The position numbers and the translations under genes were made by a program. This document shows, one piece after another, positions 1 to 7,916 of a stretch of 64,000 bases of DNA (positions within the stretch are counted from its first letter, which is position 1; each line of letters starts with the position of its first letter). The stretch lies in contig CAVRGR010000006.1 of the NCBI GenBank assembly GCA_963720775.1, positions 992,001 through 1,056,000 of the forward strand. The letters run 5' to 3'. This DNA is from JAENVT01 sp963720775. GTDB lineage: Bacteria > Actinomycetota > Acidimicrobiia > Acidimicrobiales > Ilumatobacteraceae. Under the pieces are notes generated by a model. That model made no database searches and was not told the DNA's origin. It worked only from the letters and a program-made list of their open reading frames with translations.

Positions 1-218
1 AGGCAACTCGGCGAGCTCGAGTCGGAAAAGCCAAGGATGCCCTGGCCCGGTCGGTGGGCGCCAAGGGCGAGCACGTCGTCGCCGCACGAGCCGCCTTGAA
101 GACCTACCTGCAGCGGCTCAACGAGCCCAAGCAACCCGACGACTCCCAGTTCGAAACGTTGATCGAAGCCCCCTTCAAAGCCCCACCAAAGAAGCGTTCG
201 AACGACCGCAACTACTGA
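1..218 (+). CDS. C-terminal fragment of an unrecognised protein
   Basis: An open frame enters from the left edge and ends at TGA 216-218, giving about 71 residues. The product is basic and probably helical at first (VGKAKDALARSVGAKGEH), then has a Pro/Lys-rich tail ending PPKKRSNDRNY. Codon use is that of a high-GC actinobacterial gene and it ends 48 bases before the Rieske gene on the same strand. I do not recognise the family, and the N-terminus lies outside the window. Confidence 0.5.
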   Translation, partial: ATRRARVGKAKDALARSVGAKGEHVVAARAALKTYLQRLNEPKQPDDSQFETLIEAPFKAPPKKRSNDRNY

Positions 219-266
219 CCGCTCCCGAGTTCCAGCGCGTGCACGGCCGACTACGGTCGTGGGTCG

Positions 267-1250
267 ATGACCGATCTGGTAGGCAACCTCCACTCCGAGT
301 TTCGAGCCTTCTGGCATCCGGTCGCGTGGTCTCGGGAGATCGCCGCGCTGCCTTTCGCTGTCACCCTGCTCGGTGAGCCGCTCGTCGTCGTTCGCCGTCC
401 TGATGGCGAGGTTGCCGTCTTCGCCGACGAGTGTCCGCACCGCGGCACGCCATTGAGCTTGGGGCACATCGACGGTCAGGAGCTGGTCTGTGCGTATCAC
501 GGCTGGCGATTCGGCTTCGACGGCGCGGCGACCTGCGTACCCGCGATCGGTGCCGGCGCACCGCTGCCGTCGCGGGCTCGACTCACGCAACCCGCCGGAG
601 TCTGCGAGCGCTACGGCATCGTGTGGGTGGCACTGGAGCCGCCGCGGGCTCCCATCGTCTCGTGGCCCGACGGCGACGACGAACTTCTTGGCGAGTTCCG
701 TCCCACCGCACACATCAGCGGGGTGTTGGCCGCGTACCAGACCGACAACCTTCTCGATGCAAGTCACTTTCCGTTCCTGCACGGCTCGCTCAGCGACCGC
801 AATCCCTTGATGGGCGAACACGAGGTCGTCGACCAGCACGAGCTCGGCTTCGTGGCGGTGCAGCGCAAGTTGGCCGACGACGGCGTCGCCACCGAGGGGT
901 GGTTGAAGTACACCTTGGCCGCGCCGTTCACCGTGCTGCTGCGCAGCGAAGAGCCCTTCGGCAGCGTCAGGCAGTCGTTCTTCCAGTCCATCCAACCGAT
1001 CGACGAGCTCCTCACGAGGCTGTTCTTCATCGTGCGGGTTCCGGAGACCGACCCTGAGGTGCTGGACGAGTTGCTTGCCCAGGAGGAGATCGTCCAGAAG
1101 GAAGACGTCTGGATCACGGCAGCACTTCGCCGGCAGGGCATGCCGCTCGGCACGGAAGATCTGCATGTCCGTTCCGATGCGAATGCCATCCTCTACCGAA
1201 GGGTGATGCGTCGCGTGATCGGGGCGGCCGGCGGAACGCCACGAGAATGA
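267..1250 (+). CDS. Rieske [2Fe-2S] non-heme iron oxygenase, large subunit
   Basis: The 327-residue product is the terminal oxygenase of a Rieske aromatic or demethylating oxygenase; it would take electrons from a separate reductase and hydroxylate or O/N-demethylate a small substrate in the cytoplasm. The Rieske cluster ligands are C56-x-H58 and C75-x2-H78 (ECPHRG, CAYHGW). The mononuclear iron motif D164-x2-H167-x4-H172 lies in DNLLDASHFPFLH. Length suits the vanillate demethylase/phenoxybenzoate dioxygenase group. The next gene overlaps it by four bases (ATGA), implying coupling. No reductase or ferredoxin gene is visible nearby. The substrate cannot be told from sequence. Confidence 0.9.
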   Translation: MTDLVGNLHSEFRAFWHPVAWSREIAALPFAVTLLGEPLVVVRRPDGEVAVFADECPHRGTPLSLGHIDGQELVCAYHGWRFGFDGAATCVPAIGAGAPLPSRARLTQPAGVCERYGIVWVALEPPRAPIVSWPDGDDELLGEFRPTAHISGVLAAYQTDNLLDASHFPFLHGSLSDRNPLMGEHEVVDQHELGFVAVQRKLADDGVATEGWLKYTLAAPFTVLLRSEEPFGSVRQSFFQSIQPIDELLTRLFFIVRVPETDPEVLDELLAQEEIVQKEDVWITAALRRQGMPLGTEDLHVRSDANAILYRRVMRRVIGAAGGTPRE

Positions 1251-1756
1251 CTGCACGTCCATGGTTCGTCGGCGCCTGGCGTCGACGGTCCATCCTGGTG
1301 CCCGGCGGTAGTCCCACAGAGCCGTGCGAAGCTTGGTGGCTGCAAGCCGACGAGGCCTTCGTCGATGTCAGAGTGGTCAGCGCCGGACACGAACACAACG
1401 ACCTGCCCTACTCATCGACGCGAGCATTCGCCGGAAGATTCGAGATGGCAGGGGGCGAGCCGCGATGGCACGTCGACCTCGACTCGGACGGAACCGTCCC
1501 GCGTGTTGATCGCGGCTTCGTCGGCGGCTTGTTCCTCGCCCCGGACGATCCGTTGTTGATGATCGAGGATGCCCCCGGAAGGTTTCGTGAGGAATGGACG
1601 CAGTGCGCGCCGGCGGGCGCGGTCGAGTGCGTATGCACCGGAAGCATCGTCACGGTGAGGGTCGGACGCGTCACCGGTGTCGTGTGGACAGTCGAGGGCT
1701 CGGTTCACGGCAGGATCTGGGATGGAGATCGATCAACCGGCACCGGTCCGAGTTGA
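1247..1756 (+). CDS. Unknown 169-residue protein coupled to the Rieske oxygenase
   Basis: ATG 1247 overlaps the oxygenase stop as ATGA, so it is almost certainly co-translated. The product starts MTARPWFVGAWRRRSILVP and is rich in Trp, Gly and Asp with alternating hydrophobic stretches, suggesting a small beta-barrel or lipocalin-like fold. There is no signal peptide or membrane segment. I do not recognise the family. Context suggests a substrate-binding or accessory protein for the oxygenase; that is inference only. Confidence 0.65.
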   Translation: MTARPWFVGAWRRRSILVPGGSPTEPCEAWWLQADEAFVDVRVVSAGHEHNDLPYSSTRAFAGRFEMAGGEPRWHVDLDSDGTVPRVDRGFVGGLFLAPDDPLLMIEDAPGRFREEWTQCAPAGAVECVCTGSIVTVRVGRVTGVVWTVEGSVHGRIWDGDRSTGTGPS

Positions 1757-1838
1757 GAGATCGTTGATCGCACGGCTCGCTCGACTCGATGAGGAATTGC
1801 GATTGCTCAGCAGTGGCTCCTTGACCGAGGATCTGTAA
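1722..1838 (+). CDS. Possible 38-residue ORF bridging to the EamA transporter
   Basis: ATG 1722 (MEIDQPAPVRVERSLIARL...) overlaps the end of the previous gene in another frame and stops at TAA 1836-1838, immediately before the GTG of the transporter. The predicted peptide is an amphipathic helix rich in Leu, Arg and Glu. It may serve only to couple translation across the gap. No homology is recognised and it could be chance. Confidence 0.25.
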   Translation: MEIDQPAPVRVERSLIARLARLDEELRLLSSGSLTEDL

Positions 1839-2771
1839 GTGACGAGACGTGGCTGGGTGCTGTTCGCCGCTATGGCGGTGATCTGGGGCATCCCCTACTT
1901 CATGATCCGCGTCGCCGTGAAGGAACTGGAACCACCGGTCGTGGTCTTCAGTCGCACCTCGTTGGCGGCGACCGTGTTGGTGATCATGGCGGCCAGGCAG
2001 GGCGCGATCCGTGCCGCCCTGCGCCGGTGGCGACCCGTGTTGGCGTTCGCCGTGATCGAGATGGCCATCCCGTGGATCCTGCTCACGACGGCCGAGACGC
2101 ATCTCGCCTCCGGCATCACGGCTTTGATCGTCGCCTGCGTGCCGATCGTCGGCACCATCGCTGCATTCCTCCTCGGTGACCGGCACGCGCTGCGACTCGT
2201 GAGGCTCATCGGCGTCGCCCTCGGCTTGGGCGGTGTCGCTCTGCTCGTCGCCCGCGACTTGGGGAGTGACAACGCCCCGCCGTGGTGGAGCGTCGCCGAG
2301 GTGCTCGTCGTCTGCGTGTGCTACGCCACCGCTCCGTTCATCGCCGATCGTCGCCTCGCCGAGGTGCCGTCCTCGGGTGTGATCGCCGTGTCGCTGGTCT
2401 TCGTCACAGTCATCTATGCACCGATTGCCGCCGTGTCGCTGCCAAGTCGTGCTCCGCGGGCCACCGTGATCCTGGCCGTGCTCGGCCTGGCGTTCATCTG
2501 CACCGGGCTCGCCTTCGTGGTGTTCTTCCGGCTGATCGACGCCGTCGGCCCGGTACGTGCCGGGCTGATCACCTTCGCCAACCCCGTAGTCGCGGTTGCG
2601 CTGGGAGCATTGTTCCTCGACGAGGTGATCACGGCGGCCACAGTGATCGGATTCATGCTGGTGCTCGCCGGCTGCTGGCTGGCGACTCGACCTCCGCCGG
2701 CAGTGGCACCCGCGGTCGACGACGCTGCGTCGGTGCCGGCGGGTGATCTCTGGATGGTCGAGGAGGCGTAG
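1839..2771 (+). CDS. EamA/DMT-family transporter
   Basis: The 310-residue protein is a drug/metabolite transporter superfamily permease with about ten membrane helices arranged as two EamA repeats. The first starts at GWVLFAAMAVIWGIPYFMIRVA and the second at about residue 150 (WWSVAEVLVVCVCYATAPF). The conserved WG-Y/F motif of repeat 1 and the PV-A repeat-end motif (FANPVVAVALGALFLDE) are present. GTG 1839 is taken as the start because it puts the first helix at the N-terminus. It sits between the Rieske operon and an SDR on the same strand. Substrate unknown; probably a small metabolite exporter. Confidence 0.88.
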   Translation: MTRRGWVLFAAMAVIWGIPYFMIRVAVKELEPPVVVFSRTSLAATVLVIMAARQGAIRAALRRWRPVLAFAVIEMAIPWILLTTAETHLASGITALIVACVPIVGTIAAFLLGDRHALRLVRLIGVALGLGGVALLVARDLGSDNAPPWWSVAEVLVVCVCYATAPFIADRRLAEVPSSGVIAVSLVFVTVIYAPIAAVSLPSRAPRATVILAVLGLAFICTGLAFVVFFRLIDAVGPVRAGLITFANPVVAVALGALFLDEVITAATVIGFMLVLAGCWLATRPPPAVAPAVDDAASVPAGDLWMVEEA

Positions 2772-2784
2772 TTAAGGTGGGCCC

Positions 2785-3672
2785 GTGCGAAACTTTGCGG
2801 GCAAGACAGCATTCGTCACCGGGGGAGCCAGCGGTATCGGCCTCGGCATCAGCAAGGCGCTGCTGTCGGAGGGGATGAACGTGGTGATCGGCGATCTCAA
2901 CTCCTCGTACATCACTGCGGCCCGTGAGGAACTGGCCGGTGCCAAGGTCGCGTTCGTCGATTGCGACGTCACCGATCGGGCATCGGTTGCTGCCGCCGCC
3001 GATGCGACGGTCGCCGCGTTCGGATTTGTTCACGTGCTGTGCAATAACGCCGGCATTGCCGGAGGTGGCGCGGTTGCCGACCCGGGCTTCGCCGATTGGG
3101 ATCGTGCGATGGCAGTGAACCTCGGCGGGGCGGTGAACGTGGTCAAGACCTTCGTGCCCCTCATCCGTGGACATCAAAGTGGCGGCCACATCGTCAACAC
3201 CTCGTCGATTGCCGGCATCACTGCGCTTCCGTACGAAGGGGGTGCCTACACCACGGCGAAGTTCGCGGTGCGCGGGCTCAGCGAATCGCTGCGGTTGAGC
3301 CTTGCCCCGGAGGGGATCGGTGTGTCGGTGCTGTGCCCCGGTCTCACCCGTACCCGAATCCTCGACGCGCCCGATCGCGAGGATGCGGATGCCAAGCCGA
3401 TGGCGAGTGAGGGCGACCCCGACGTGCTCTTCAACTCGATGGAGGGAGCGATGGACCCGATCGACGTCGGTCGAGCGGTCGTGCGCGGCATTCGCGAGAA
3501 CCTTCCATACATTCTGTCGCATGGTGAGTTCCGCGACGAGATCCGCACGTTGTTTGACGAGATCGTCGACGCCTTCCCGACGGATCAAGCGGTGCCGGCA
3601 GCGCGGGCCGCGTTCGAGCGCGGTCGCCGTGAGCTGTGCGACGGCCTGCGAGATCTACCCGTCATCGACTGA
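2785..3672 (+). CDS. Short-chain dehydrogenase/reductase (SDR)
   Basis: A 295-residue classical SDR, a soluble NAD(P)-dependent oxidoreductase. It has the TGGASGIG cofactor motif at residues 12-19, NNAG at 87-90, a Ser near 141 and the catalytic Y155-x3-K159 (YTTAK). The PG-x-TRT motif follows (LCPGLTRTRI). Asp at the end of strand 2 (VVIGDLN) favours NAD. GTG 2785 starts 13 bases after the transporter stop, so the two may be co-transcribed. The substrate is not evident; the C-terminal extension resembles SDRs acting on steroid- or alcohol-like substrates. Confidence 0.9.
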   Translation: MRNFAGKTAFVTGGASGIGLGISKALLSEGMNVVIGDLNSSYITAAREELAGAKVAFVDCDVTDRASVAAAADATVAAFGFVHVLCNNAGIAGGGAVADPGFADWDRAMAVNLGGAVNVVKTFVPLIRGHQSGGHIVNTSSIAGITALPYEGGAYTTAKFAVRGLSESLRLSLAPEGIGVSVLCPGLTRTRILDAPDREDADAKPMASEGDPDVLFNSMEGAMDPIDVGRAVVRGIRENLPYILSHGEFRDEIRTLFDEIVDAFPTDQAVPAARAAFERGRRELCDGLRDLPVID

Positions 3673-3701
3673 GACATCGGGCCGCAAGTTTCGGCGCGCG
3701 A

Positions 3702-4169
3702 CTAGGTGAAGATGATCTGCCCGCCGGCGGCCTTCTCGTAGAACTCGCCGACGGTGATGATGTCTTGAACCTGGGGGATGAGGTCGTTCTTCTCGAGGCC
3801 GAACAGATCGACGGATGCCTTGCAGGCGTAGAGGCCAGCACCGGTGTCGGCGATCATCTCGATGAACTCGGGAATCGATGGGATGTCGAGCTTCTCCATC
3901 TTGTGGTTCATGAAGGCGGTGAGAGCTGTCGACACTCCAGGAAGCCCGCCGAGCATCGTGGGCATGTGCAACCCAGGGTTGCCGACGGTCGCCATCTTGA
4001 TGTGTTCGTGGCGAGCCTTGTGGATGGCGTCGAGGCCGAAGAAGGTGAAGAACAGGTCGGCCTCGATCCCTTCGGCACGGGCGCCGTTGGCCATTATCAA
4101 CCCAGGGTAGACCCCATCGAAGGAGCCTTTCGAGATGATGATCGAGACCTTGGTGATGGTGTCATTCAT
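3702..4169 (-). CDS. DsrE/DsrF/DrsH-like sulfur-relay protein
   Basis: The 155-residue product has the DsrE-like Rossmann-type fold: N-terminal SIIISKGSFDGVYPGLIMANGA, the FFTFFGLDAI strand, and a conserved cysteine (C116) in AGLYACKASVDLFGL. Proteins of this family carry persulfide sulfur and hand it to TusE/DsrC-type carriers. The start is the ATG at 4169 (MNDTITKV); the longer open frame upstream overlaps the TusE-like gene and is not coding. It is the last gene of the SQR-TusE-DsrE string, 13 bases after the TusE-like stop. Confidence 0.85.
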   Translation of the reverse strand: MNDTITKVSIIISKGSFDGVYPGLIMANGARAEGIEADLFFTFFGLDAIHKARHEHIKMATVGNPGLHMPTMLGGLPGVSTALTAFMNHKMEKLDIPSIPEFIEMIADTGAGLYACKASVDLFGLEKNDLIPQVQDIITVGEFYEKAAGGQIIFT

Positions 4170-4182
4170 GACGTGCTCCTTC

Positions 4183-4500
4183 TCAGATGCAGCCGCGTGG
4201 CTTCGGGATTCCGGCGATGCGCGCTGCGACCTTGGCCGGGCCCTTCGGAAACAGCTCGTAGAGCTCCTTGACCGAGACTCCGGAGGTCTTGCCGAGGACG
4301 CGAACCGTTGGCCCGGTGCCTTTGTCGAAGTACTCGGTGCGCATGAACCTGAGCACCTTCCAGTGCCTTTCGGACAGCTGGGGGATGCCGTCGCGCCGAG
4401 CGAGATCAGGTGCCATGGCTTCGGTCCATTGCTCGGGGTGGATGAAGAACCCCTCCTCGTTGAGCTCGACGGGGGTTTCGGCGATGGTGGTGATCGACAC
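4183..4500 (-). CDS. TusE/DsrC/DsvC-family sulfur carrier, single-cysteine type
   Basis: The 105-residue product matches the DsrC/TusE family along its length (EEGFFIHPEQWTEAMA, LSERHWKVLRFMR) and ends in the flexible C-terminal arm PKPRGCI. The penultimate Cys (C104) is the family's sulfur-carrying residue. The second cysteine of true dissimilatory DsrC, eleven residues earlier, is Ala93 here. This therefore resembles the single-Cys TusE-type carrier rather than a two-Cys trisulfide-forming DsrC. It lies between the SQR-like and DsrE-like genes in one tight transcription unit. Confidence 0.88.
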   Translation of the reverse strand: MSITTIAETPVELNEEGFFIHPEQWTEAMAPDLARRDGIPQLSERHWKVLRFMRTEYFDKGTGPTVRVLGKTSGVSVKELYELFPKGPAKVAARIAGIPKPRGCI

Positions 4501-4522
4501 TGATCAATCCCTTCTGCTGGTG

Positions 4523-5794
4523 CTAGCGGTGATGAGTTGTTTCGAGCGGCTTCCCGGCGGTCGGCATGGCCGATCCCATCCCTGGAATGTCTCGTCCGGG
4601 CAGCAGGCTGTGCCAGTAGAACCACTGGAACATCAGCTTGCCGAGGTGGTTCAACCTCGATTCCTTCAGGAGCGGAAGCCCGACACGGCCCGGGAAGTGA
4701 CCGGTCAGCGGTTCCGTTTCGTAGTTGAAGTCGATCAACAAGGCCTTTCCGAATCCGGTCTCGATGAAGCAGTTGGTGTGACCGTCGAAGTTGTCGACGA
4801 GCGGCTCTCCGGCCAGGAAGTGGCCGACGTTGGCAACCACCGTCTCCCCCTCGAAGTGCGTGACCGAACCCGCCTTCGAGGCAGGCACGTTGGTCGCGTC
4901 GCCGATGACGAAGATGTTCGTCGCCGACTTGGATTGCAGCGTGTGCTCATCCGTCGGCACGAAGTTCAAGGCGTCACCGAGCCCGGGCGAGCGTCCGATG
5001 TACTCGGCTCCGCCGTGCAACGGCACGACGACCGCGAGGTCGAAAGGAACCTCACGACCGTTGTAGGCGATCAGGCGACCTCCAAGGCCGTCGACCTCAC
5101 CGGTGTTGAACTCTGTGATCAGTTCGATGTCCTTCTCGGCGAGCATGCTGCCGAGGTGTTGTGCGGCAACATGCTTGGTGAACGCGCCGTCGAGCGGCGT
5201 GACATAGGTGATGTCGACACGGTCGCGGATGCCGCGTTCACGGAAGAACCAGTCCGCCAGGAAGCAGAATTCGAGCGGGGCCACGGGGCACTTGATGGGC
5301 ATGTCGACGACGTTGACCACCAGTCGCCCGCCGTCGAACTTCGCCAAGGCGGTCTCGAGGGCCGCGGCTCCTTCCGGGGAGTAGAAGGTGAAGACCTTCT
5401 CCATCCACCCGGGCCCGTTCAGACCTTCGGTCTCATCTGGAGCGAGCACAGCACCCGACGCGACGACCAGCACGTCGTAGCCAAACACCTGACCGCCGGT
5501 GAGATGCACGCAGTTCGATCGGATGTCGACCCGATCGACGGTCGCCTCGATGAACTCGATGTCGTGCAACAGCTGACGCGCTCTGGGCCGGACGATGTCC
5601 TCCGAATGGGTCAGACCGAACGGAACGAACAAGAGTCCGGGCTGATAGACGTGCCGATCGTCTTGATCGACCACAACGATTTGCAGCTCGGCGGCATCGA
5701 AGATTCGCCGAAGTCGATTGGCGACGAGCGTGCCGCCCGTACCGCCACCAAGGATGACGACCCGTTGACTCACGAGGTCATCGAACGCCGTCAC
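4523..5794 (-). CDS. Sulfide:quinone oxidoreductase-like FAD protein
   Basis: The 423-residue flavoprotein has an N-terminal FAD dinucleotide-binding motif (VVILGGGTGGTLVANRL, about residues 12-28) and a second conserved FAD segment (NIFVIGDATNVPASKAG). The redox cysteines expected in SQR are present: C169 in IKCPVAPLEF and C342 in TNCFIETG. The C-terminus is amphipathic (FQWFYWHSLLPGRDIPG), as in membrane-attached SQRs. It likely oxidises sulfide or a persulfide and reduces quinone at the inner membrane face. It is first in the operon with the TusE-like and DsrE-like sulfur carriers and divergent from an ArsR gene. Confidence 0.85.
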   Translation of the reverse strand: MTAFDDLVSQRVVILGGGTGGTLVANRLRRIFDAAELQIVVVDQDDRHVYQPGLLFVPFGLTHSEDIVRPRARQLLHDIEFIEATVDRVDIRSNCVHLTGGQVFGYDVLVVASGAVLAPDETEGLNGPGWMEKVFTFYSPEGAAALETALAKFDGGRLVVNVVDMPIKCPVAPLEFCFLADWFFRERGIRDRVDITYVTPLDGAFTKHVAAQHLGSMLAEKDIELITEFNTGEVDGLGGRLIAYNGREVPFDLAVVVPLHGGAEYIGRSPGLGDALNFVPTDEHTLQSKSATNIFVIGDATNVPASKAGSVTHFEGETVVANVGHFLAGEPLVDNFDGHTNCFIETGFGKALLIDFNYETEPLTGHFPGRVGLPLLKESRLNHLGKLMFQWFYWHSLLPGRDIPGMGSAMPTAGKPLETTHHR

Positions 5795-5932
5795 GGTCGC
5801 GCGCAGTAGAGCCGAACGGCCCGTCCGAGCGGGTCCGATGACTCATCGGCGCCGGCCGTGGGGACCTTGTGCTCCGGGGTGGCTGACCATCTCCTCTGGA
5901 GGCTCGATTCGAACCTGCCACACACTGCAGTT

Positions 5933-6196
5933 GTGGAGGAATCAAGAGCGGTTGAACAGTTCAAGGCACTCGGAGATCCGGTGCGATGGGCGATCGTGCG
6001 CGAATTGCGGATTGCTACCCGGTCCGCTCGAATGCTCGCCCAGGCGGTCGCTGTCTCGCCGACTCTCCTGTCGCACCACCTCAAGGTCTTGCGCGAGGCC
6101 GGTCTGATCACCGGTGCACGACGCGGCCGCTGGATCGACTACACCATCTCCAAGGAGGCCGTCACACTGTTGGCCGAGGCGTTGGAAGTGGACTAG
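5933..6196 (+). CDS. ArsR/SmtB-family winged-helix regulator
   Basis: Family similarity covers VEQFKALGDPVRWAIVRELR through the recognition helix SPTLLSHHLKVLREAGLITGARRGRWIDYTI. I chose the GTG at 5933, about ten residues before the conserved FKALGDPVRW. The frame stays open to GTG 5858, but those extra 25 residues do not look like ArsR sequence. No clear ribosome-binding site decides it. It is divergent from the SQR-TusE-DsrE operon and is the obvious candidate regulator of it. Sulfur- or persulfide-sensing ArsR proteins exist, but the typical metal-binding cysteines are not seen here. Confidence 0.8.
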   Translation: MEESRAVEQFKALGDPVRWAIVRELRIATRSARMLAQAVAVSPTLLSHHLKVLREAGLITGARRGRWIDYTISKEAVTLLAEALEVD

Positions 6197-6239
6197 GAAC
6201 GGATATCGATCCGCCAAACTGACCGAACGGAGCACTGCC

Positions 6240-6425
6240 ATGACCGACGAGTCGCGCATCGAAATCGAGGAGGAATACGAGCCGGACGACATCGATCCGG
6301 ACAACCCGATTGCTTCGCTTCATGACGCCAAGAAGTTGCCCGTCGAAGCTGACCCTGCTGATTGGGTCGACCAGCAGACCGTCGTTCGGGAAGACGTGGA
6401 AGAGGACAGGCTCCAGGGGGATTGA
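6240..6425 (+). CDS. Small acidic protein of unknown function
   Basis: ATG 6240 is preceded by a good ribosome-binding site (ACGGAG) and encodes 61 residues with a strongly acidic composition (MTDESRIEIEEEYEPDDIDP, then DWVDQQTVVREDVEEDRL). Its stop TGA 6423-6425 overlaps the alcohol dehydrogenase start by one base, so it belongs to an ArsR-small protein-ADH transcription unit. It has no membrane segment or cysteine. I know no function; a partner or regulator of the dehydrogenase is a guess. Confidence 0.6.
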   Translation: MTDESRIEIEEEYEPDDIDPDNPIASLHDAKKLPVEADPADWVDQQTVVREDVEEDRLQGD

Positions 6426-7453
6426 TGGCCGCCGAGTCCCAGTCGGCGACGATGAACGCATGGCGCGTCGTTCGACCCGGTTCCCTCGCATCGGGCCCGG
6501 TCGTGCGATCGTGTGTGCCGATCCCTGAGCCGGCGGCCGGCGAAGTTCTCGTTCGTGTGTCGACATGCGGGGTGTGCCGCACCGATCTCCACGTGACGAT
6601 GGGCGATCTACCACCTCATCGTTCGCCCGTGATTCCCGGTCACGAAGTCGTCGGCACCGTCGTGCGCACCGGAGATGGGGCGTCGCGATTCGCCGTCGGT
6701 GAACGAATCGGGATTGCCTGGTTACGGCACACGTGCGGCGTGTGTCGCTTCTGCAGGAGTGGCCGCGAGAACCTGTGCGTCGAGCCGCGATTCACCGGTT
6801 GGGACGAAGACGGCGGATACGCCGAATTCGCCACCGTGCCGCAGGACTACGCCTACCGTCTGCCCGACGCGTTCGACGACGTGAGTGCCGCTCCGCTGCT
6901 GTGCGCAGGGATCATCGGCTTTCGTGCGCTCGATTCGGCAGGCGTCGCTCCCGGCGGCCGGCTCGGCCTGTACGGCTTCGGTGCATCGGCGCATCTCGCT
7001 GCGCAGGTAGCCATCTCCCGCGGCGTGACGGTGCATGTGCTCACTCGATCGGCTGCGGCTCGCCGACTGGCGCTGGAGATCGGCTGTGCTTCTGCCGGCG
7101 ACGCCGCGGACGATCCGCCAGAACCGCTCGACGGCGCGATCCTGTTCGCTCCGGCGGGGGAGTTGGTGCCGGTCGCCCTACGCGCGCTCGACAGGGGTGG
7201 CGTGCTGGCCATCGCCGGCATCCACTTGAGCGACATTCCCTCCCTGAACTATCAGGAGCATCTCTTCCAGGAACGCCAGGTGAGGAGCGTCACCGCCAAC
7301 ACCCGTTCCGATGGCGAGCGGTTCCTGCTGGAGGCGGCCCGGGCGCGGATCAAGGTTCACACCACCGAGTATCGGCTCGACGAGGCCGACCGGGCCCTCG
7401 ACGACTTGTGGAACGACCGCGTCGACGGAGCGGCCGTACTGACTGCTTCGTAG
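6425..7453 (+). CDS. Zinc-dependent alcohol dehydrogenase (MDR family)
   Basis: The 342-residue medium-chain dehydrogenase starts at ATG 6425 (MAAESQSATMNAW) with an AGGGGGAT ribosome-binding site just upstream. Catalytic zinc ligands are in CGVCRTDLH (C51) and GHE (H73). The structural zinc loop carries four cysteines (C104, C107, C110, C118: CGVCRFCRSGRENLC). The NAD(P)-binding segment LGLYGFGASAHLAAQVAISRG is present. It reduces aldehydes or oxidises alcohols in the cytoplasm; length and layout match the AdhP/AdhA-type bacterial enzymes. It overlaps the small acidic gene by one base. Confidence 0.9.
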   Translation: MAAESQSATMNAWRVVRPGSLASGPVVRSCVPIPEPAAGEVLVRVSTCGVCRTDLHVTMGDLPPHRSPVIPGHEVVGTVVRTGDGASRFAVGERIGIAWLRHTCGVCRFCRSGRENLCVEPRFTGWDEDGGYAEFATVPQDYAYRLPDAFDDVSAAPLLCAGIIGFRALDSAGVAPGGRLGLYGFGASAHLAAQVAISRGVTVHVLTRSAAARRLALEIGCASAGDAADDPPEPLDGAILFAPAGELVPVALRALDRGGVLAIAGIHLSDIPSLNYQEHLFQERQVRSVTANTRSDGERFLLEAARARIKVHTTEYRLDEADRALDDLWNDRVDGAAVLTAS

Positions 7454-7460
7454 GCGACTG

Positions 7461-7886
7461 TCAGCCGGACCGGGTCGATACACCGGCGAGCGCAGCAATG
7501 AACTCGTCGGGCTCCTCCAGGCTGAGGACCAGCACCCTGAGCCTCAGGGGGTACCCCAGACAGCGACCACGGGCCGGCGGATCGATCGGGATGCGAACCA
7601 GTCCTCTGCTCGAGCCGTTGACGAGCCACCGTCCTCGCCATCCGTGTGCGCCCCATCCCATCACCGGGCCGGTGAATCGAGTGGCGACGGCCAATGACGA
7701 TCGGGGAACCGCGGCCGAAAAAGCCCACCGACCGACGCCCATCGACACCCGGAGGCGTTCGGCGCTCAGCACGATGTGGCACGTGCGTGGGCCACAGAGC
7801 AACGCCGTCATCACAACCCTGTTGAACGCGTTGAACGACATCTCGAACGTGGTTTCTGCCGGTAAGGGCTCAACGGCTTGGCTCAT
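7461..7886 (-). CDS. Conserved hypothetical protein
   Basis: A 141-residue product, convergent with the alcohol dehydrogenase. Its core (GRWAFSAAVPRSSLAVATR, then MGWGAHGWRGRWLVNGSSRG) is of a kind I recall from actinobacterial conserved hypothetical proteins, where a PH-like beta domain is plausible. No signal peptide or helix-turn-helix is evident. It ends in LSLEEPDEFIAALAG, a pattern often seen at the end of such PH-like domains. Function unknown. Confidence 0.6.
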   Translation of the reverse strand: MSQAVEPLPAETTFEMSFNAFNRVVMTALLCGPRTCHIVLSAERLRVSMGVGRWAFSAAVPRSSLAVATRFTGPVMGWGAHGWRGRWLVNGSSRGLVRIPIDPPARGRCLGYPLRLRVLVLSLEEPDEFIAALAGVSTRSG

Positions 7887-7916
7887 CCGGGGTTCACCTC
7901 TTCGATCGCAGTCAGT

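Noticed and set aside
4268..5809. 513-residue plus-strand ORF
   Set aside because: It is antisense to the SQR-like and TusE-like genes, which have clear motifs; GC-rich third positions create long shadow frames.
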